Program-made: the position numbers and the translations under genes | In this document: positions 7,765-12,257 of the stretch, piece after piece | Layout of the letters: every line of letters begins with the position of its first letter | Numbering within the stretch: position 1 is the first letter of the stretch | The notes under the pieces: model-generated | Seen by the model: the letters and a program-made list of their open reading frames with translations, nothing else | What the model was told of the DNA's origin: nothing | The model's database searches: none | Source of the DNA: Planctomycetaceae bacterium | GTDB lineage: Bacteria; Planctomycetota; Planctomycetia; Pirellulales; Pirellulaceae | DNA length: 12,257 nucleotides | Assembly (NCBI GenBank): GCA_024642765.1 | Contig: JAHEAM010000061.1 | Coordinates: 1 to 12,257 of the forward strand | Reading direction: 5' to 3'

Positions 7765-7779
7765 GAATTGTGACAATTC
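7765..7779. promoter_or_regulatory. Perfect 15-bp palindrome in the fabD-fabG gap, possible operator
   Basis: GAATTGT-G-ACAATTC is a perfect inverted repeat with 7-bp arms about one central base, and the flanks extend the symmetry (GTT on the left, AAC on the right after one extra base). It lies 78 bp upstream of the fabG start, in non-coding DNA. In RNA it would be a tight stem with no T tract, so it is not a normal terminator. An operator or an RNA-processing site fits better. No known fatty-acid regulator site (FadR, FapR, FabT) matches as I recall them. Confidence 0.4.
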
Positions 7780-7826
7780 CAACTTGTCTTTTCAATCACA
7801 CGCAAACGCGACGAAACGGCCGAACG

Positions 7827-8741
7827 CTAAACGTCCAGCACGCCATCACATGGAATTTTGCGCGAAATGCGTTTCATCAACCCGCGGAGTACACGTCCCG
7901 GCCCGATCTCGTAGAAGTGATCGATGCCGTCGCCGAGCATGGCCAGCATACTATCCTCCCACAAAACGGGTGAGCAGACCTGCTTGACCAACAACGCTCG
8001 AATTTCGTTGGGATCATTGTGAGCTTTCGAGTCGACATTGGAATAGACGGGCACTCGAGGCGCGCTGAGAGTAACGGATTCCAATGCATCGGCAAGTTTC
8101 TCGACGGCCGACTGCATGAGCGAAGTATGAAAAGCACCAGCCACCGAAAGTTTGATCGTTCGCATCGCGCCAGAAGACTCTGCAATCGGCACGAATCGTT
8201 CGCAGGCAGAGGTATTCCCTGAGACGACAATGTTTCCAGGGCAAAGCAAATTCGCGATTTGCAAGACTTCGCCTGGACCGCGAATTTCCTCGCACAACGC
8301 ATTTATTTTTTCGCGTTCCATTCCCAAGACGCTGAGCATACCACTCGATGTCGCGTCGGCAGCGGCCTGCATGGCCTCGCCTCGTTTTTGCACGACGCGC
8401 AGGCCATCTTCAAAACTCAACGCACCCGCAAAGACGAGCGCCGTGTATTCTCCCAAGCTTAAGCCTGCCGTTGCCACACAGGCTGCAACTGTCTCGGGCG
8501 CGTCGGCCTTGAGTTTTTCCAATGCGGCTAGGCTGGTAACAAAAAGTGCGGGTTGACTGTAAACCGTGTTGTCAAGTTTTTCGGCAGGCCCTTCGAAGCA
8601 GACCTGAGCCAAGTCGTATCCCAAAATTGTCTTTGCCCGATCGTAGAGTTCTCGCGCAGGGGCCAGTTGCTCATAAAGGTCGAGCCCCATGCCAACCACT
8701 TGGGCCCCTTGTCCCGGAAACAAAAAACCGATCTTGCTCAA
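7827..8741 (-). CDS. fabD: Malonyl-CoA:ACP transacylase
   Basis: The product moves malonyl groups from CoA to ACP, supplying the extender unit for FabF. The start is taken as TTG at 8741: an AGAGG lies 6 nt upstream, and the product then begins MSKIGFLFPGQGAQ, the standard FabD N-terminus. An upstream TTG at 8759 would add six unrelated residues and occlude that site. The product is 304 residues. Key elements are the GQGAQ oxyanion segment (about 10-14), the nucleophile Ser95 in GLSLGEYTAL, Arg120 (in QKRGEAM), which holds the malonyl carboxylate, and the catalytic His205 in GAFHTSLM. It is the first gene of the fab cluster, with its own promoter. ruvB upstream on the same strand ends 134 bp away. 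Confidence 0.95.
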   Translation of the reverse strand: MSKIGFLFPGQGAQVVGMGLDLYEQLAPARELYDRAKTILGYDLAQVCFEGPAEKLDNTVYSQPALFVTSLAALEKLKADAPETVAACVATAGLSLGEYTALVFAGALSFEDGLRVVQKRGEAMQAAADATSSGMLSVLGMEREKINALCEEIRGPGEVLQIANLLCPGNIVVSGNTSACERFVPIAESSGAMRTIKLSVAGAFHTSLMQSAVEKLADALESVTLSAPRVPVYSNVDSKAHNDPNEIRALLVKQVCSPVLWEDSMLAMLGDGIDHFYEIGPGRVLRGLMKRISRKIPCDGVLDV

Positions 8742-8784
8742 CTCACACCTCTTTAACAAACTTCGGAAACTAATAGCAACTTAG

Positions 8785-8813
8785 ACTGTAGAACGCAAGG
8801 AATGCGGTGTCAA
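8785..8813 (-). promoter_or_regulatory. Sigma-70-type promoter of fabD
   Basis: On the minus strand a consensus TTGACA (8813-8808) is followed after exactly 17 nt by TACAGT (8790-8785, 4 of 6 matches). Transcription would begin near 8778, about 37 nt before the fabD TTG start. It lies in the non-coding gap after ruvB and supports an independent fab transcription unit. Confidence 0.6.
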
Positions 8814-8875
8814 CGACTGAAAACGGCCGGACGCTTAAACGATTTTTGATCTCGGCAGCTTCTCTCAGCGACGAT

Positions 8876-9901
8876 TTAGCCAAATAGCCTCGGTTGGCCG
8901 TCTTTAGTGGATCTGGGAGCAATCCTAAGGTGTTCAAACGCCTTGGCTGACGCCACTCGTCCCCGCGGCGTTCTCAGGATCAATTCGCTGCGCAACAAGA
9001 ACGGCTCAATCTCATCTTCAAGTGTGTCGCTTGACGTATTCATCGTGGCTGCAATCGTTTCGATTCCCGTAGGCCCACCGCCGCAGACGCGAATGAGGGT
9101 TTCCAAATAACGTCTGTCAAGTCGATCGAGTCCGAGGTTGTCGATTCCGGCCATCGTCAACGCAGCTTCTGCGACCGCAATTGATATCTTGCCGTCGGCG
9201 CGACTTTGAGCATAATCACGCACCCAACGCAAACGATTGTTCGCAATTCTGGGCGTGCTTCGACTGCGTTCTGCAACGAAGGCAGCAGCATCGGGAGCAA
9301 TTGCTACTTTCAGTTTGTTGGCATTGCGTTCGACGAGTTGGGTTAACTCGTCGAGGGAATAAAAGTCCAGGTGTTCGCGGATTTGGAAGCGATCGCGGAG
9401 CGGGCCAGACAGCATGCCTGCACGGGTCGTTGCACCAATTAGCGTAAATGGTTTCAGTTTGAAGTTGTGCGTTCGGGCGTTCAGGCCTTCACCCAAAATC
9501 AAATCGATACGAAAGTCTTCCATCGCCGTGTACAGATATTCTTCGACGGCTTTTGGAATCCTATGAATCTCGTCGATGAAGAGAACTTGCCGGGCCTGTA
9601 GGTTGGTTAGATTCGGCACCAAGTCCTTCGGTGCCTTCAGCGATGGACCACTCAGGAAATCGATATGCACATCCATTTCATTCGGAATACAATGCGCAAA
9701 CGTGGTCTTCCCAAGTCCTGGCGGACCATCGAACAAGATGTGCCCCAAGGTCTCGTTACGCGCACGCGCTGCGTCGATCGCAATTCTAAGTCGCTCGATG
9801 ACTTCACGCTGCCCAATCATTTGGCTCATCGCAGATGGGCGCAGGTTTGGGTCGTCTCCCTCGGGATCCGGGTTTTTTGAAATCAAGGTTTCTCGTGCCA
9901 T
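8876..9901 (-). CDS. ruvB: Holliday junction branch-migration ATPase RuvB
   Basis: The product is the hexameric AAA+ motor that, with RuvA, drives branch migration of Holliday junctions during recombinational repair. The ATG at 9901 gives 341 residues, the normal length, with the typical NLRPSAMSQMIGQ entry after a short variable head; the open frame runs upstream to 10009 but has no family match there. Walker A GPPGLGKTT is at about 59-67 (Lys65), Walker B FIDEIHR near 108-114, sensor 1 GATTRAGML near 156-164, the arginine finger in GPLRDRF near 166-172, sensor 2 TPRIANN follows, and a winged-helix C-terminus ends in GRVAS...HL. No Shine-Dalgarno is visible. ruvA and ruvC are not adjacent, so this is a solitary ruvB within the window. 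It shares a 232-bp divergent gap with the regulator gene at 10134. Confidence 0.95.
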   Translation of the reverse strand: MARETLISKNPDPEGDDPNLRPSAMSQMIGQREVIERLRIAIDAARARNETLGHILFDGPPGLGKTTFAHCIPNEMDVHIDFLSGPSLKAPKDLVPNLTNLQARQVLFIDEIHRIPKAVEEYLYTAMEDFRIDLILGEGLNARTHNFKLKPFTLIGATTRAGMLSGPLRDRFQIREHLDFYSLDELTQLVERNANKLKVAIAPDAAAFVAERSRSTPRIANNRLRWVRDYAQSRADGKISIAVAEAALTMAGIDNLGLDRLDRRYLETLIRVCGGGPTGIETIAATMNTSSDTLEDEIEPFLLRSELILRTPRGRVASAKAFEHLRIAPRSTKDGQPRLFG

Positions 9902-9961
9902 GCGACTGAGTACAATGGAATTGGGCAATGAACTTGGGTCTTCTGAGGTTTTGTTTATACC

Positions 9962-9985
9962 AAAAAACCTCGTTCGTAAGAACGA
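9962..9985 (-). promoter_or_regulatory. Inverted repeat upstream of ruvB
   Basis: TCGTTC-GTAA-GAACGA is a perfect inverted repeat (9970-9985) 69 bp upstream of the ruvB ATG. On the minus strand it is followed by GG and six T residues (9967-9962), so it could act as a weak attenuator hairpin in a ruvB leader. It could equally be an operator in the shared divergent region. The stem has only six pairs. Confidence 0.3.
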
Positions 9986-10133
9986 CAAGTCGCAATCCGT
10001 TAGGCCCAATTGCTTGCCGAGGAGATGTCGGTTTCGTGGGCCCCGGCAAGTCGCCGATTCCCAAAGACGTTTTGCAAGTGTTAGTTCCGGACGGGTTCAA
10101 GAATCAAAAATTAAGCATTGGGTAACGCATTTT

Positions 10134-11621
10134 ATGTCCCGAAAACGCACTGCAAAAAACACTCTGCTTGCCACCATCGAAGAGGCGCGCTCACCGCTCT
10201 ACCTTTTGGATGCTCGCAACCGAATTGTGTTTGCAAATCGTGCTCTTGCCAATTGGCTTGGAGTTCCTGCCGACGAACTTGAGGGTATCGAGTGTATCGT
10301 TTCAGCAACTCCTCTCTCAAAGCCAATTCCGAACGCCGTTCGCGGCCTCGCGCGAACACAAGATTCTGATTCCGCTTTCGACCAGATCGTGTTTTCGACC
10401 GCTTCACCAAAGAAATGGGCCAGTCGCAATGCATGTTTTTTGCCCGTCAATTTATTAGCAGACTCGTCATCAGAATCGGAAATCGCCGAAAAACTATGGC
10501 TTGTTGCCGTTGATGAACTTGACCAGGACGCCTTGCAGAAAGAAACGGGCAGAAACGATTCGACGACCGAAATTCGAACACAGTTGGCGCAACTCCTGCA
10601 AAGTCAATTCTCAAGTGTGCCACCATTTGTAACTCTCGGCAAATCTGTTGAAGCGAGAAAGCTCCGCCGTCAATTGAGTTTGGCAGTTCGAGCCTCAGCT
10701 CAAGCTCTCATCGTCGGACCAGCAGGAATCGGCACTGAGTCACTTGCCCGGTTCATCTTCCGCGAATCCAATCCCGAGGCATCAATTGAATCACTCATGC
10801 CGATCAATTGTGCAATCGCGGATCAAGCCGTCATTCAAGAAACTGTTCGCCGAATGTCGCGACCAGTCGCTCGCAACGACAATCAGGAGGCTCGTTGGTT
10901 ACTTCTGCTCGATGTCCACTTACTCGAAAACGCTGCTCAAATGGAGCTCGAGGGATTTTTGCGTTTGCCAGGCAATCGAATTAAGACTATCTCTACCAGC
11001 CGCGTGCCATTGTTCGACGACAAAACAGAGGCAATATTTTTATCCCAACTTGCATCACGGATTTCAGATGTTGAAATCGATTTGTTGCCGTTAGAGAAAC
11101 GAGCTGAAGATTTTGAAATGATTTTGCTGGCCGTTTTGGAATCGTCGGCCAAAGAGCTCGGCGTAGTCGTCCCAAAGGTCTCAATCGCGACGATCGAATG
11201 GCTCCTTGAGTATGCTTGGCCCGGCAACTTGTCCGAGTTAATTGATGTCGTGGACTTCGCGCTACGACAACTCAAACCGCTTGATGAAAAAATCACTCGT
11301 GTCTCTCAAAAATACGAATTATTGCCGGAGCATTTCCCGGATCGCGTTCGGATTGCGATCCGACACGGCCGCTTCGAACGCCCGGCCGATATCGAAGTTG
11401 ACTTGACCGAACGATTAGCGGTCATAGAACGCGAGTATATTGAGCGGGCATTAGTAAATGCAAAATACAACAAGTCCAAGGCCGCGAAATCGCTTAAGAT
11501 GAATCGCGCGAAATTTTTGCGACGCTGCGAGCAGTTAAATGTTAGTTTCCCTGATCAACCGGTTGAGTTCGTTGTCGACCATGAATCTATTTTGTTCACG
11601 GAGGAAGGTGAATCGCAATGA
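10134..11621 (+). CDS. Degenerate NtrC-family regulator: PAS, inactive sigma-54 AAA+ domain, Fis-type HTH
   Basis: The product is 495 residues from the ATG at 10134. The frame is open upstream to 9576, but that part is antisense to ruvB and has no domain. Residues 10-55 resemble a PAS core (PLYLLDARNRIVFANRALANWLGVP). Residues about 165-400 follow the sigma-54-interaction AAA+ fold: the Walker A position reads GPAGIGTE (195-202) with Thr201 for the essential Lys, INCA (224-227) aligns with the family NCA, and LLLLDVH (256-262) stands for LFLDE, losing the second acid. Between the last two the segment is about 15 residues short and has no GAFTGA. KTISTSRVPL (284-293) matches sensor I, LASRISDVEIDLLPLEKRAEDF the arginine-finger segment, and WPGNLSEL (362-369) has Ser where PGNxREL has the sensor II Arg. 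Residues 425-470 form an intact Fis-like helix-turn-helix (NKSKAAKSLKMNRAKFLRRC). It therefore probably binds DNA but cannot hydrolyse ATP or activate sigma-54 in the usual way. The start has little Shine-Dalgarno support. Confidence 0.85.
   Translation: MSRKRTAKNTLLATIEEARSPLYLLDARNRIVFANRALANWLGVPADELEGIECIVSATPLSKPIPNAVRGLARTQDSDSAFDQIVFSTASPKKWASRNACFLPVNLLADSSSESEIAEKLWLVAVDELDQDALQKETGRNDSTTEIRTQLAQLLQSQFSSVPPFVTLGKSVEARKLRRQLSLAVRASAQALIVGPAGIGTESLARFIFRESNPEASIESLMPINCAIADQAVIQETVRRMSRPVARNDNQEARWLLLLDVHLLENAAQMELEGFLRLPGNRIKTISTSRVPLFDDKTEAIFLSQLASRISDVEIDLLPLEKRAEDFEMILLAVLESSAKELGVVVPKVSIATIEWLLEYAWPGNLSELIDVVDFALRQLKPLDEKITRVSQKYELLPEHFPDRVRIAIRHGRFERPADIEVDLTERLAVIEREYIERALVNAKYNKSKAAKSLKMNRAKFLRRCEQLNVSFPDQPVEFVVDHESILFTEEGESQ
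11600..11609 (+). promoter_or_regulatory. Ribosome binding site of the receiver-like gene
   Basis: GGAGGAAGG lies inside the end of the preceding gene, upstream of the ATG at 11618 (13 nt from the GGAGG core, 8 nt from the second AGG). It decides that start and, with the ATGA overlap, points to coupled translation of the two proteins. Confidence 0.6.
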
Positions 11622-12121
11622 AGACCAATGTCGAGTTACCGTCGCCGAAAATTCTAGTCCTTGAGCAATCGGGGAAATGGACGGCTGCCTTGAGACGCCG
11701 AACGTTTTCGTTGTCCTGCGGTTCGTCCGTTGTCGTCAAGCGTTGTTTGAGTTTAGACGATTTGTTCTTCGAGCAGTCAGGCTGGCTCGCAGCCTTCTCT
11801 CCGGATCTGTTACCTGCTCCAGCGGCGTTGATCGTTGATGTACCAGTGGCGAAACTACCTGCCACGCTTGCGAGATTTCAATCTGCTCGCGGCGCTGGCC
11901 AACGTGCGATTTGGTTTGTACTTGGAGCAGAAATGCTGCACCTGATGTCATTAATACAGCAACTTGGGATGGCTGGTACGATTACCAGTTTGACCGACCT
12001 TGATTCGCTAGCGAATGGAATCCAAAGGTTTTTCGCCAATTGCACCCCTGTTGATTGGCCGCTGGAATTGCGGATAGAACAACAGTATCCATGGCCACGC
12101 GTGCGCCTCGCTGCCCAATAG
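11618..12121 (+). CDS. Small protein resembling a decayed response-regulator receiver domain
   Basis: The product is 167 residues. The ATG overlaps the stop of the PAS/AAA+/HTH gene (ATGA), so the two are almost certainly co-expressed. I recognise no family directly, but the strand/helix order follows a receiver: strand 1 PKILVLEQSG (10-19), helix AALRRR (23-28), strand 3 AALIVDVPVAK (69-79) with Asp74 where the phospho-acceptor would sit, strand 4 RAIWFVLGAEM (96-106), then LGMAGTITSLTDLDSLANGIQRFF (116-139), which resembles the GAxxYLxKPxDxDEL end of receivers. If so, the strand 1 acidic pair is reduced to Glu-Gln, the strand 4 Thr/Ser is Gly, and the strand 5 Lys is Ser, so normal phospho-switching is unlikely. 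There is no signal peptide or membrane helix. The gene is real with good confidence; the fold is inference. Confidence 0.75.
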   Translation: MKTNVELPSPKILVLEQSGKWTAALRRRTFSLSCGSSVVVKRCLSLDDLFFEQSGWLAAFSPDLLPAPAALIVDVPVAKLPATLARFQSARGAGQRAIWFVLGAEMLHLMSLIQQLGMAGTITSLTDLDSLANGIQRFFANCTPVDWPLELRIEQQYPWPRVRLAAQ

Positions 12122-12139
12122 CGGCCGAATAAGCCGTCG

Positions 12140-12175
12140 TGGCGGTTAGTTCCCCATCTCGCCAGCTCAATTTTT
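12140..12175 (+). terminator. Possible weak terminator after the regulator pair
   Basis: TGGCG (12140-12144) and CGCCA (12160-12164) can pair around a loop of 15 nt, with five T residues six bases later. The stem is short and the loop large, so it is only a weak candidate for ending the two-gene transcript. Confidence 0.25.
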
Positions 12176-12211
12176 AATACATACAAATAAAGCAGAAAGT
12201 AATCGGAAATC

Positions 12212-12257
12212 ATGTCGATGGAATCATTGAACGAAGCGTTGGGGAAATTCCAAGACC
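12212..12257 (+). CDS. Start of a further gene, cut by window edge
   Basis: An ATG at 12212, 90 bp after the receiver-like gene on the same strand, opens a frame that runs to the edge (MSMESLNEALGKFQD). A GGAAA five bases before it may serve as a ribosome site; the second in-frame ATG at 12218 is an alternative. The 15 visible residues look like an amphipathic helix, too little for identification. Confidence 0.4.
   Translation, partial: MSMESLNEALGKFQD

Noticed and set aside
7877..8302. 141-codon minus-strand frame within fabD
   Set aside because: It is an out-of-frame shadow; FabD motifs including the catalytic Ser and His lie in the other frame.
9902..10009. 36-codon upstream extension of ruvB
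   Set aside because: RuvB proteins begin near the NLRPSAM block; the extension has no similarity and its start has no ribosome site.
9576..10133. Open frame of 186 codons continuous with the pseudo-activator, antisense to ruvB
   Set aside because: It has no domain content, lies mostly over the strongly recognised ruvB on the other strand, and the PAS domain begins just after the ATG at 10134. It is a by-product of ruvB codon composition.
1..12257. Mobile element, CRISPR array, toxin-antitoxin pair or tRNA
   Set aside because: Both strands were examined. There are no transposase or integrase motifs, no regularly spaced repeats, no cloverleaf-like sequences, and no small gene pair other than the regulator pair described.

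Overview
The window looks like chromosomal DNA of a planctomycete, probably Pirellulales/Pirellulaceae. This is inferred from three things: moderate base composition, a secreted multi-copy YHS/TRASH-type CPxSGG...FCCxxC protein, and degenerate NtrC-like regulators. No rRNA or marker gene fixes the taxonomy. Gene density is normal. I see no insertion sequence, phage gene, CRISPR array, tRNA or rRNA.

Layout. Positions 1-1125 (minus) hold the N-terminal 375 residues of an OPT-family transporter cut by the window edge. Next, all on the minus strand, come a secreted cysteine-rich protein with four YHS-like modules (1313-2167) with a clear intrinsic terminator downstream (1242-1271), an MFS transporter (2350-3723) and a CYTH/CyaB-type triphosphate-binding enzyme (3767-4318). 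The last two are probably co-transcribed. Divergent from the CYTH gene is an unrecognised plus-strand ORF (4446-4901), followed by about 290 bp with no supportable gene.

Positions 5192-8741 are a type II fatty-acid synthesis cluster, transcribed on the minus strand as fabD, fabG, acpP, fabF. It supplies malonyl-ACP transacylase, ketoacyl-ACP reductase, acyl carrier protein and ketoacyl-ACP synthase II, which together cover malonyl loading, condensation and the first reduction. fabH, plsX and rpmF, frequent neighbours elsewhere, are not in the window. A good sigma-70-type promoter precedes fabD, a weaker one precedes acpP, and a perfect 15-bp palindrome lies between fabD and fabG. Upstream of fabD on the same strand is a stand-alone ruvB (8876-9901).

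Divergent from ruvB on the plus strand is the most interesting part. A PAS/AAA+/Fis-HTH protein (10134-11621) has the architecture of an NtrC-family sigma-54 activator but lacks the Walker A lysine, the Walker B second acidic residue, the whole GAFTGA region and the sensor II arginine. It overlaps by 4 bp (ATGA) a 167-residue protein (11618-12121) that reads like a decayed response-regulator receiver domain. Together they look like a split, catalytically dead bacterial enhancer-binding-protein system. The first 15 codons of another plus-strand gene end the window.
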